The notes beneath the pieces were generated by a model. It made no database searches and had not been told where the DNA came from. It was given only the letters and a program-made list of their open reading frames with translations. The position numbers and the translations under genes are program-made. 64,000 nucleotides of DNA, from contig NZ_AUXS01000064.1 in the NCBI RefSeq assembly GCF_001625565.1, forward strand, positions 248,001 through 312,000, written 5' to 3'. Source of the stretch: Pseudoalteromonas luteoviolacea NCIMB 1944 (lineage in GTDB: Bacteria > Pseudomonadota > Gammaproteobacteria > Enterobacterales > Alteromonadaceae). Below are positions 9,639-17,824 of the stretch, one piece after another. Each line of letters opens with the position of its first letter. The stretch's first letter is position 1.

Positions 9639-11144
9639 TTAATTGTTGCACGCTACGGAGTCACCATCTTTGTCATAACATGACTGAGAATGACCCAATT
9701 GAAACTTGCAGTAATAAGCCACCTTGTTTTCTACACAGTTGGTGTAAGTACCATATGCACCATAGCCAGACCTAAACGTCACACCCCACTCATAATAGGA
9801 ATAAGGGGCTGTATTTTTATTTGATTGCCAACGCTTAAATACTGCGGGGGATACAATGTCATAAAGAACCGAGGGCTTTTGATTTTTACCGTAGTCTCTC
9901 CAGCCTTTTTTAAACCCTGTATGAGAACCATCTAACTCTACTGCGGCATTTGCGGCGTCATAATAGGGATTGTCGAAGTTCTTTTTCTTATCCACTTTGG
10001 ATAGTAACCCTTGGTAGTCTTTTACCCAAGTTGTGCTTTCACAGCTATTGAGAAACGCCATCCCTTTGTCTTCACCTTTCCCGCATGTCCCCTCGGGTGC
10101 GCTGTCGCCAGTCCATATGTAGTCACCGTTCTTGCCGCCATGTATTTTGGCATCAAAGTTAGTAGAAAGCGCAATAATTACGTCATTACCTCCACCGCCT
10201 TCTTGGTTAGAGTTTTCTCCATTTGTGACAATAATGTCATCACCACCATTGCCCCATGCCTTGTGCCAACGCTGGTTGTTCGGGTTTCCATCACCGTTTT
10301 CAAACAGCGCATCATCTCCTTCTCCGCCATATAGCCTGTCTTCTCGGCCACTGTTGCCTGTTAAATAGTCATGTCCGTCGTCACCGTATAAGGTGTCGCT
10401 GCCACTGCCCCCGCTCAGAACATCATGACCGTCCCCACCATACAGTTTGTCTGCTCGGTCATCACCATCATTACATGCTGACTGCTCATAAATGTTCGCG
10501 CCATTAGCATTTTCTAGCGTGCAGCCTCCACCAATATAGTCGTTACCATTACCACCATATAGGGTGTCGGAGCCCTGACCGCCCATGATCAGGTCGCCAC
10601 CATTTTCCCCTGTAATAATGTCGTTGTTGTAGGAGCCAAAAAGTGTGTCATGACCGTTACCACCGCTGATCCTATCATTGCCGTAGCCACCATCTATTTC
10701 GTCATTACCATGGTCTCCAATCAGAAAGTCATTGCCGCTGCTGCCAAATATTTTATCGTTGTCGCTACCGCCACGAATGTAATCGTTTTTTCGACCTGTT
10801 GTGATATTGTCATTGCCATTACCGCCATATACCTTTTGCACAACTGCTATATCTTTGCCGTTGTAGGTGTCATTGCCGCTGTTCAAAGATGCCTGGATCA
10901 CATTAACTTGGCTTAGATAAAACTTGTCGCAGCTCGAGCTGCTGCCTGATTTTCTAGTCACTGTTAAATCGTCACCAGACATGCTTAAAGTAAACTTTTC
11001 GCTGCTATTCGTACCACTAATTTTTAGAGTGTCACCATCAATATATGCAGAAGCCCCATCACTTAGACCGCCACAGCCTGCCAGCGCATAATTCGACAAA
11101 CCTAAAGTTAAAGCAGCGCAGATTGCCCTTTTTTTAAATGTCAT
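9639..11144 (-). CDS. exported RTX (haemolysin-type Ca2+-binding repeat) protein
   Basis: A 501-residue protein with a Sec-type signal peptide ending ALA-GCGG near residue 22. More than a dozen glycine/aspartate nonapeptides of the GGxGxDxUx kind run from about residue 90 to 340, expected to form a Ca2+-binding beta roll outside the cell. The C-terminal 150 residues are not repeats and hold paired cysteines (for example NCVE, YYCKF, SCYD). Typical RTX proteins leave by type I secretion without a signal peptide; here a signal peptide is present and no type I transporter genes are near. I see no protease or lipase motif, so the activity is unknown. Confidence 0.8.
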   Translation of the reverse strand: MTFKKRAICAALTLGLSNYALAGCGGLSDGASAYIDGDTLKISGTNSSEKFTLSMSGDDLTVTRKSGSSSSCDKFYLSQVNVIQASLNSGNDTYNGKDIAVVQKVYGGNGNDNITTGRKNDYIRGGSDNDKIFGSSGNDFLIGDHGNDEIDGGYGNDRISGGNGHDTLFGSYNNDIITGENGGDLIMGGQGSDTLYGGNGNDYIGGGCTLENANGANIYEQSACNDGDDRADKLYGGDGHDVLSGGSGSDTLYGDDGHDYLTGNSGREDRLYGGEGDDALFENGDGNPNNQRWHKAWGNGGDDIIVTNGENSNQEGGGGNDVIIALSTNFDAKIHGGKNGDYIWTGDSAPEGTCGKGEDKGMAFLNSCESTTWVKDYQGLLSKVDKKKNFDNPYYDAANAAVELDGSHTGFKKGWRDYGKNQKPSVLYDIVSPAVFKRWQSNKNTAPYSYYEWGVTFRSGYGAYGTYTNCVENKVAYYCKFQLGHSQSCYDKDGDSVACNN

Positions 11145-11551
11145 TTTGTATCCCCAAAGTAATTGATAAAAAGGCCTTTTATTCCTTTATTTGACCACTT
11201 TGAGGAGCCTAGAAAGCAAATAAGTAAGAAAAGTGAAGATATTCCGCCACGGAGTTTTATGGCACTGATGGCAAGTAATTTGGCGGATATTGCCAGTACC
11301 AAATTGCAAAACAACTTTGCTTTTCGTAAGTTGACTTAACAAACCTTTGTTTTCGCATTTTGGAAAAAACCTCCCTCTTGTTCCATGTTTGCAAAATGCA
11401 AATAAGCCAAAGAAGCCAGTCTAAGAAAAGCCAAACACTCATTGTTACCTTCTGATTTAAATGAATAAAACATCTTAGACAACCCATGCTAAATAATATG
11501 GAGCCATTCTTGCTTGTAAGTAACTAAGTGTAACGACTGATTTGGATTTGC
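11145..11551. other. divergent intergenic region, RTX gene and histidine kinase gene
   Basis: About 400 bp that must hold the promoters of both divergent transcripts. I saw no clear operator or additional open frame; a 76-codon minus-strand frame here has no ribosome site. Confidence 0.4.
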
Positions 11552-12499
11552 ATGACAACACTAGAAGCAAATAACACAATCGCGCTACTCGAGAAAAAGT
11601 TGCAGCGTGCGCTGGCTGGCAAAGCACACGCTGAAGACCTGCTTGAGTCAAAGTCGCGCAGTTTGTACAAAGCAAACGAGGAGCTTTGTGCGGCGCTCGA
11701 TGCGCTGAAAAAGCAAGAAGAGCAATTGATCCAGCAAGAAAAAATGGCATCTTTAGGTCAACTTTCTGCGGGGGTGGCACATGAGCTCAATACACCTACA
11801 GGCTATGCAAGGTCAAATATCGAAACGCTAAAAATGTACTTAGTCACTCTGTTAGCTTACCAAGATGACCTTGAAAAAATGGTCCCCAACGAGCAGCAGA
11901 TGCTGACGCTAAAGTCCAGTTACGACGTCGCCATTATCCAAGATGATATTCCCGATTTAATGGACGAGTCTTTGTGTGGGCTCAACAAAATTGCTTCTAT
12001 CGTCACTGAACTGAGAAACTATACACACATTGACAACGAAGAGATGGCACCTGAAGATCTTAACTTGGTGTTAGATCAAGCCATTAATCTAGCACAAAGC
12101 AGCTTTAAACATCATGCGACATTAAACACACAACTTAGCCAATTACCCAAGCTCAGTTGTAGTGGTAACAAGCTATGCCAAGTGTTCTTAAACCTCTTAA
12201 TTAATGCCGGGCAAGCCATAGAAAAGCTCGGCAAGATCGACATAACTAGTAGTTTCGATGACAAAAACATTTATGTCACCATCGCGGACAATGGCATTGG
12301 GATCTCAGCACAAAACTTACGAAATATCTTTGACCCCTTTTTTACTACTAAACCCGTTGGAAAAGGCACTGGCCTAGGGCTGTCTATTTCATACAAAATA
12401 ATTCAACAACATAGGGGCCGCATTGCCGTTGAAAGTACTGAAGGTGAAGGGACAGTTTTTACCATTAGCCTGCCGTTGGCACAGGAATCCGTATCATGA
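11552..12499 (+). CDS. hnoK: soluble sensor histidine kinase, HnoK-like partner of H-NOX
   Basis: A 315-residue kinase without membrane segments. An N-terminal coiled coil (about 5-65) leads into a dimerisation/phosphoacceptor helix with His77 in GVAHELNTP. The ATPase domain has an N box (LLINAGQAI), G1 (DNGIGI), an F box (DPFFTTKP) and G2 (GKGTGLGLS). It has no PAS, HAMP or receiver domain, matching the soluble kinases that H-NOX proteins inhibit when they bind NO. The stop codon overlaps the start of the H-NOX gene by 4 bp (ATGA), so the two are co-translated. The gene symbol is assigned by this pairing. The response regulator is not in the neighbourhood. Confidence 0.82.
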   Translation: MTTLEANNTIALLEKKLQRALAGKAHAEDLLESKSRSLYKANEELCAALDALKKQEEQLIQQEKMASLGQLSAGVAHELNTPTGYARSNIETLKMYLVTLLAYQDDLEKMVPNEQQMLTLKSSYDVAIIQDDIPDLMDESLCGLNKIASIVTELRNYTHIDNEEMAPEDLNLVLDQAINLAQSSFKHHATLNTQLSQLPKLSCSGNKLCQVFLNLLINAGQAIEKLGKIDITSSFDDKNIYVTIADNGIGISAQNLRNIFDPFFTTKPVGKGTGLGLSISYKIIQQHRGRIAVESTEGEGTVFTISLPLAQESVS

Positions 12500-13053
12500 A
12501 AGGACATATATTTATCTTACTCGAAGAATTTGTCAGCGAAGTCGCGGGTGAAGCGTTATTATATGATGCATTAGAAGCTTGCTCGTTTGATACCAGTACA
12601 GGTTTTGTGCGTACGGAAAACTACCCGGACGAGCAACTCATCGAATTGGTCGACACTGTGATCAAAAAAGCGGGGATCAGCCTAGAGAAGGCACATTTTG
12701 ATTTTGGAAAGTGGTTATACCCACGTCTTTCGGGCTTGCTTCCAAAGCAATTTACAGACTACGCACACCCAGCATATGTGCTAAAACAATTGGACGACTT
12801 ACACCACGTAGAATTAAAAAAGCTCTACCCTGACGCGCAGCCACCTAAATTTCAATATTGTGCACTATCTCCCATCGAAGCTAACTTGATATACACATCA
12901 CCGAGGAGAATGTTTGATTTGGTAGAGGGTGTACTTGCTGGAATGGCACAATTCTATGGTGTGCCATTGCATGTCACTAAACAAACTGGTTGGCAAGATA
13001 ACCAGAACTGTGCCAAATACACTATTGTTTATGCAAAAGAGGTTGCCATTTAA
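12496..13053 (+). CDS. hnoX: H-NOX haem nitric-oxide-binding sensor protein
   Basis: A 185-residue cytoplasmic haem protein of the HNOB/H-NOX family, which senses NO and controls a partner kinase or cyclase. It fits the family signature H-x12-P-x14-16-YxSxR: His103 or His104 in LHHVELKKLYP (haem ligand), Pro116 or Pro117, and Y133-S135-R137 that bind the haem propionates. The length is usual for stand-alone H-NOX. The ATG overlaps the kinase stop codon, so kinase comes first and sensor second; in the systems I know the sensor usually comes first. It converges with the membrane-protein array, 10 bp away. NO sensing is family knowledge; the motif match is direct. Confidence 0.9.
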   Translation: MKGHIFILLEEFVSEVAGEALLYDALEACSFDTSTGFVRTENYPDEQLIELVDTVIKKAGISLEKAHFDFGKWLYPRLSGLLPKQFTDYAHPAYVLKQLDDLHHVELKKLYPDAQPPKFQYCALSPIEANLIYTSPRRMFDLVEGVLAGMAQFYGVPLHVTKQTGWQDNQNCAKYTIVYAKEVAI

Positions 13054-13063
13054 TACTATTCTG

Positions 13064-13639
13064 TCAGTAATCCCTTTTACGTAGCTTAACATCCGCGATA
13101 AACAAACGAAGAGGTAAATATAATATCGCCAAACAACAGACAATGTAATGAATCGCTGATACTTGGCGGTAGGCGGCCAACAAAATGTCATTTTCCAAAT
13201 AACCGCGTAATATAAACTGAGCAAAAAACATTGTAATGTTGCAGGTGCTGCTATAGAGAACTACGCGGGTAGATTGAGAAAAACTGATATTTCGCAGTCT
13301 GTGAAGCGTGTATATACAAATCATAAATGCGGTTAAAAAGCACATTTTAGTAAAATAAAATAGTCGCCTTCGAACCAAATAATCCATATCAGCATCAAGG
13401 ATTGCTTGGTTCACATACCCATCTGTCATATACAACATAACTATGGTCCAAACAGTGATGCTCCAGGAGATCAAACTTTTCTCAGAGTCTGTTTTTACAG
13501 CTTGATTTCTATCATAGAAGAATCTCACGCCTTTCTTTTTTAGCATGAAAATCAGGTATATAAAAACAACAGGCACGACCAATTGATAGGCTCTTACTGC
13601 GATCCAGTTGTACAACTCGGGTTCTAAAGATTGTGCCAC
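13064..13639 (-). CDS. array membrane protein, copy 1 (unknown family)
   Basis: The most diverged member of six tandem paralogues, 191 residues with about five predicted membrane helices. It keeps the array signature: FFYD near residue 38 followed by SLISWSIT, then MDYLVRRRLFYF (about 105-116), LHRLR, and ILRGYLENDI. Unlike the others it lacks the GC after LHxLR (NISFS here). The stop lies 10 bp from the H-NOX stop, and the start is 19 bp from copy 2, suggesting the two are co-transcribed. I do not recognise the family; the arginine cluster between helices 2 and 3 may be a lipid- or partner-contacting loop. Confidence 0.7.
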   Translation of the reverse strand: MAQSLEPELYNWIAVRAYQLVVPVVFIYLIFMLKKKGVRFFYDRNQAVKTDSEKSLISWSITVWTIVMLYMTDGYVNQAILDADMDYLVRRRLFYFTKMCFLTAFMICIYTLHRLRNISFSQSTRVVLYSSTCNITMFFAQFILRGYLENDILLAAYRQVSAIHYIVCCLAILYLPLRLFIADVKLRKRDY

Positions 13640-13657
13640 AGCATAGCCTCAGTCGAT

Positions 13658-14251
13658 TTAACACTCTTCTTGGTCATTTTTTCGACCTCTTATATATCGC
13701 TTGTAATCGGCAAATAGTTGCATTGCTAAATATGAAAATATGGCAACAAAATAACATATCTGAACACTCACTATTACTATTACAATCCAAGGCCGTAAAG
13801 CCTCTGATTCCAAGTAGCCTCGAAAAATCAGTTGCATAAAATTCACGGTAGCGCTAGGTATGACCAAATACATGGAAAGTCTAGAAAGACGAGAAAACGT
13901 ACACCCTCGGAGTGTATGCAATGCTATGATGATAAAGATAAAAAACAAAGCCAAGGACAATTTTATTACGTAAAACAATCTTCGCCTCAATAGATAATCC
14001 ATCTCGAGCCCAATCAATGAGAAGTGGAGTAAATGATCAATCCATTGCAGGACAAACATGACTGAAATAGTTATTCCCCATGAAACTAGATCTTTATCTG
14101 ACGTATCTGTTAATTTTAAACGCTTATCATAAAAGACTGCGATACCACGCCTGTAAGCTTGTAAAATAAAGTAAAAGAATGCCGCATATACCGCAGTTCG
14201 GTAGCCCCAATAGGCTATTGTTGCAAGTTCTACTTGGTCCAGTCGTATCAT
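13658..14251 (-). CDS. array membrane protein, copy 2 (unknown family)
   Basis: A 197-residue multi-pass protein of the array. Signature elements: VFYDKRLKL, DLVSWGIT, EMDYLLRRRLFYV, LHTLRGCTFS and IFRGYLESEA. The C-terminus is charged (KRYIRGRKNDQEEC) and ends in Cys, unlike the other copies. It reads into copy 1 with only 18 bp between them. A 123-bp gap separates it from copy 3, so a separate promoter is possible. The function is unknown. The conserved DY-xx-RRRLFY segment suggests all copies do the same core job, with the outer loops varying. Confidence 0.7.
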   Translation of the reverse strand: MIRLDQVELATIAYWGYRTAVYAAFFYFILQAYRRGIAVFYDKRLKLTDTSDKDLVSWGITISVMFVLQWIDHLLHFSLIGLEMDYLLRRRLFYVIKLSLALFFIFIIIALHTLRGCTFSRLSRLSMYLVIPSATVNFMQLIFRGYLESEALRPWIVIVIVSVQICYFVAIFSYLAMQLFADYKRYIRGRKNDQEEC

Positions 14252-14374
14252 AGATGAATTCTCAGTATATCTCTTTTCATTGCGGGCCTTATATTACAGT
14301 AAAGTCCTTATTTTGTAGTTTTTTCAGTACTGGGAAATTGGACTTAAACTCCAGTTTAAAGCAATTCTTAGTCT

Positions 14375-14950
14375 TTAATTAGCTTTTTTTCTTGCTGCAT
14401 ACCAACGTCGGTAAAGCCTTGATATGGGTAAAGTCAGTATTGTTATGGTTAGGTATAAATAACATAGAGACGCATTAGCTCGATATAAAGGGCTTAGAAT
14501 ATTTGTTTCCATATATCCCCTTAAGATAAACTGCAAAAAGTGTACTGTTATCAGCAATAAGTAAATGTAGTAAATAAATCTTGTTGCTTGAGAGAATGAA
14601 CACCCTCGTAAGGCATGCAGAGCATAAATTGCAAAAAAGATTACAAGGCCTGTACAAATTTTAAGGAGATAAAAGAGTCTACGCCTCAAAATATAGTCCA
14701 TATCCAATCCTATAATAGCGATATGCATAGGATTATCAATAAACTGCATAATATAGACAACACAAAATGTTATTCCCCAAGAGACTAGATCTTTATCATC
14801 ATCGCTTTTTAACTCTCTAGTCCTATCGTAAAACATGGATATATCATGACGTTTTACTTCATAAATAAAATAGAACAAGGTAACAGTCATAATGACTTGA
14901 AAGGTTCTAAATGGAACTGCAGGGTAGTTTTCAAATATGTACTGGAACAC
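14375..14950 (-). CDS. array membrane protein, copy 3 (unknown family)
   Basis: A 191-residue, roughly five-helix member: MFYDRTREL, DLVSWGIT, DMDYILRRRLFYL, LHALRGCSFS and ILRGYMETNI. The basic tail RRWYAARKKAN follows the last helix, as expected for a cytoplasmic C-terminus. It is closer to copies 1 and 2 in the DLVSWGIT motif than to copies 4-6, which have a Y in place of W there. An 84-bp gap separates it from copy 4. I recognise no named family. Confidence 0.7.
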   Translation of the reverse strand: MFQYIFENYPAVPFRTFQVIMTVTLFYFIYEVKRHDISMFYDRTRELKSDDDKDLVSWGITFCVVYIMQFIDNPMHIAIIGLDMDYILRRRLFYLLKICTGLVIFFAIYALHALRGCSFSQATRFIYYIYLLLITVHFLQFILRGYMETNILSPLYRANASLCYLYLTITILTLPISRLYRRWYAARKKAN

Positions 14951-15034
14951 TGTTAATTCTCACTTTCTACCAAATACTAAGCTACGTTCAATCAGCAAAT
15001 AATCAGGACACTGCGATATCACATCGAGTGCAAA

Positions 15035-15604
15035 TTAACCAGTTCGAATTCGATAAGATTGATACAGCTCCTTTGCGGGGTATGACAGTAAAGTAATAGA
15101 AATCAAAACATTGTGAACCGCATTAAACACCCTATAGGCGGGCATTAAGATATCTGTATGTAAGTACCCTCTCAAAACTAGCTGTACAAAGCTCAATGTC
15201 GCAATGGATATATAAATATAAAAAATCAACCGCGTTGACTTTGAAAAAGGGCAACCTCTGAGCGAATGTAATGCATATATCGATGCCAAGAACATCAGTA
15301 CAATCCACACTTTAACCAAGTAGAAAAGCCGCCTCCTAAACATATAATCCAAATCTGCCGTAATAATAGCATAGTTAATCTTGTCGAAGCCGAGGAGAAG
15401 TACAAAAATCACCCCGAAAGTAACCCAATAGGATACTAGTTTTATGTTGTCGTCAGAATTTAGTTTAAAGCGTTTATCATATAAAAATGCAATACCTTTT
15501 TGCTTTGCTACAAAAGCAAAATATATAGCAATGCAAAACACGCTAAGGTGAAGTCCTCTAAGCGCAACAAAATCGTATAGTTCCATTTCTGGCATTTGTG
15601 ACAC
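15035..15604 (-). CDS. array membrane protein, copy 4 (unknown family)
   Basis: A 189-residue member of the close trio 4-6. Elements: FLYDKRFKL, LVSYWVTFG, DLDYMFRRRLFYL, LHSLRGCPFS and VLRGYLHTDI. By my hand count it is about 85% identical to copy 5. The start is uncertain: GTG (MSQMPEMELY) or the ATG four codons in. The 400 bp before it carry a block nearly identical to the one before copy 5, so the duplication unit included the upstream region and each copy may have its own promoter. Confidence 0.7.
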   Translation of the reverse strand: MSQMPEMELYDFVALRGLHLSVFCIAIYFAFVAKQKGIAFLYDKRFKLNSDDNIKLVSYWVTFGVIFVLLLGFDKINYAIITADLDYMFRRRLFYLVKVWIVLMFLASIYALHSLRGCPFSKSTRLIFYIYISIATLSFVQLVLRGYLHTDILMPAYRVFNAVHNVLISITLLSYPAKELYQSYRIRTG

Positions 15605-16010
15605 GGAAACACTCTCTTTCTACGTTTAGGCTTGGGAAGTAGCTATTTGTTTCCCACTAATCTGGACACGATAGAGTCAAAGTGGGTTCTACTTTTTAAC
15701 TCTGGGTTTATGCCAATCAAAATGCAACTCAATAACAGGTTCTAAATAAATGTAAAAACCACAACAAAATACACCAACACTGATGCAAAAACAACTCAGT
15801 ACTTCTGTTTACGTAGTGAGAATATTAAATTCACACCACGCTACCCAATAAGAATTAATTACACTATCAGCATGCTGTTTTTCGTACCCAGGGAACATTA
15901 ATAACTAGCGAACACGGAAAACCATGTATTCTGTTCTCGCTTGGTCATTTATAAACGCAGCGCAGGTATCACTTAGGGCATATTTTGGGCATGGAAAGCA
16001 TCATCAAAGC
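15605..16010. repeat. duplicated upstream block of copy 4
   Basis: Bases 15605-15780 are almost the same as 16581-16760, upstream of copy 5, and are partly conserved upstream of copy 6 (17533-17700). Shared words include ACTCTCTTTCTA next to the start and AATAAATGTAAAAACCACAA further out, which read on the minus strand may be the promoter. The remaining 230 bp show no gene. Confidence 0.6.
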
Positions 16011-16580
16011 TTAAGCCGTTCGCCTTCGATAAGATTGATATAGCTCCTTTGCAGGGTATGACAGCAAAGTTGTAGAAATTAAAACATTGTGAACAGCGGT
16101 AACTCCCCGATAGACAGGGCTGAAGATATCTGTATGCAAATACCCTCTCAAAACTAGCTGCACAAAACTCAATGTCGCAATGGATATGGTAATATAAAAA
16201 ATCATCCGCGTTGTCGATGAAAAAGGGCAACCTCTGAGCGAATGTAATGCATATATCGATGTCAAGAACATCAGTACAATCCACACTCTAACTAGATAGA
16301 ACAGCCGCCTCCTAAACATATAATCCAAATCTAGGGGAATAATTGCATAGTTTATCTTATCGAAGCTAAAGTGAAATACGAAAATCACACCAAATGTAAT
16401 CCAATAGGATACTTGTTTTATATTGTAGTCAGAGTCGAGCTTAAAGCGCTTGTCATACAAAAATGCGATACCTTTTTGCTTTGCTACAAAAGCAAAATAT
16501 ATAGCAACGCAAAACACGCTCAGGTGAAAACCTCTGAGCGCAACAAAATCGTATAGTTCCATTTCTGGCATTTGTGACAC
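16011..16580 (-). CDS. array membrane protein, copy 5 (unknown family)
   Basis: A 189-residue member of the trio 4-6, with FLYDKRFKL, QVSYWITFG, DLDYMFRRRLFYL, LHSLRGCPFS and VLRGYLHTDI. It shares the YNIKQVSYWITFG stretch with copy 6 and the N-terminus MSQMPEMELYDF with copy 4, so it looks mosaic between them; gene conversion within the array is a fair guess. Five predicted membrane helices end in a basic tail (YQSYRRRTA). The upstream block is duplicated too. Function unknown. Confidence 0.7.
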   Translation of the reverse strand: MSQMPEMELYDFVALRGFHLSVFCVAIYFAFVAKQKGIAFLYDKRFKLDSDYNIKQVSYWITFGVIFVFHFSFDKINYAIIPLDLDYMFRRRLFYLVRVWIVLMFLTSIYALHSLRGCPFSSTTRMIFYITISIATLSFVQLVLRGYLHTDIFSPVYRGVTAVHNVLISTTLLSYPAKELYQSYRRRTA

Positions 16581-16962
16581 GGAAACACTCTCTTTCTACG
16601 TTTAGGCTTGGTAAGTAGCTATTTGTTTTCCACTAATCAGGACAAGATAGAATCTAAGTAGGTTCCGCTTTTTTGCTCTGGGTTTATGCCAATCAAAATG
16701 CAACTCAATAACAGGTTCTAAATAAATGTAAAAACCACAACAAAATACAACAACATTCGCGCTTATACAACTTAGAGTTCTTATATGCTAAATACGAATA
16801 GTAATCTCACCTCCTAGAATGCCAACTATGCCAACCTCGTAATATTTCATTTCACTACTTAGCGGGCTCGAAACACCTTGTATTACCCTCTAGTATGACT
16901 ATTTAATGCCATTGAGCATATCTCTGACCTTGTGCATTTAACCCGCAATACATCACTAAAAC
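16581..16962. repeat. duplicated upstream block of copy 5
   Basis: The first 180 bp mirror the block before copy 4 with scattered substitutions. The rest, to the end of copy 6, is unique AT-rich sequence with no gene. A promoter for copy 5 reading left is expected inside the conserved block. Confidence 0.6.
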
Positions 16963-17532
16963 TTAACTCGCTCGAATTCGATATGATTGATAGAGATCCC
17001 TTACAGGGTATGACAATAGCGTAATAGAAAGAAAAAATAAGTGAACCGCATTAAACCCTCGATAAACAGGGCTTAAGATATCCGTGTGTAGATACCCTCT
17101 CAAAATAAATTGTGCAAAGCTTATTGTTGCAACAAGTATAGAAAGATAATAAACCCATCTCGTTGTCTGTGAAAAAGGGCAGCCTCTGAGCGAATGTAGT
17201 GCGTATACAGATGTCAAAAACATCAGTACGATCCACACTCTAACTAAATAGAACAGCCGCCTCCTAAATATATAGTCCAAGTCTGCGGTAATAATTGCAT
17301 AGTTAATTTGCTCATCACCAAGGTGAAGCACAAAAATCACCCCAAATGTAATCCAATATGATACTTGTTTTATATTGTAGTCAGAGTCGAGCTTAAAGCG
17401 TTTGTCATATAAGAACGCGATTCCTTTTTGCTTTGCAACAAAAGCAAAGTATATAGCAATGCTAAACACACAAACTTGAAACCCTCTGAGCGCAATTAAA
17501 TTATATAATTCTAACTCTGGCATTGGTGGCAC
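16963..17532 (-). CDS. array membrane protein, copy 6 (unknown family)
   Basis: The rightmost and probably first-transcribed member, 189 residues: FLYDKRFKL, QVSYWITFG, DLDYIFRRRLFYL, LHSLRGCPFS and ILRGYLHTDI. The N-terminus (MPPMPELELYNLIALRG) differs from copies 4 and 5 at several sites. About five membrane helices are predicted. It is followed on the right by the long direct-repeat region, which may have driven the expansion of the array. Confidence 0.7.
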   Translation of the reverse strand: MPPMPELELYNLIALRGFQVCVFSIAIYFAFVAKQKGIAFLYDKRFKLDSDYNIKQVSYWITFGVIFVLHLGDEQINYAIITADLDYIFRRRLFYLVRVWIVLMFLTSVYALHSLRGCPFSQTTRWVYYLSILVATISFAQFILRGYLHTDILSPVYRGFNAVHLFFLSITLLSYPVRDLYQSYRIRAS

Positions 17533-17824
17533 GGAAATACTCTCTTTCTAAGTTTGGACCTAGTACAAACAATTTTCAGCAACAAATAGGAAACGATAAA
17601 AACACTCTGAATTTAGGCTTTTTATCAAACAGTGCGAGTAAAGTCATCAGAAGACACACCTGAAAATAAATGTAAAAACCACAATAAAATACAGCAACAC
17701 ACACGTCAAAACAACAGGAGAATTTTGCCTAACAAAGCGTGGGGAAATAAATTATTTTAAAATAAATAAGATTGCGCAGAGCACATTTTTTTATGAGTTC
17801 ATGTGGTCAAGCCACTAGACCCTG
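17533..17824. promoter_or_regulatory. upstream region of the array, probable promoter
   Basis: It holds a third, more diverged copy of the conserved upstream block (AATAAATGTAAAAACCACAA near 17670). No open frame is seen. A leftward promoter for copy 6 is inferred from conservation before copies 4, 5 and 6. Confidence 0.4.

Noticed and set aside
10011..10916. Several plus-strand frames opposite the RTX gene
   Set aside because: They arise from the GGNGND-repeat codons on the opposite strand and are low-complexity.
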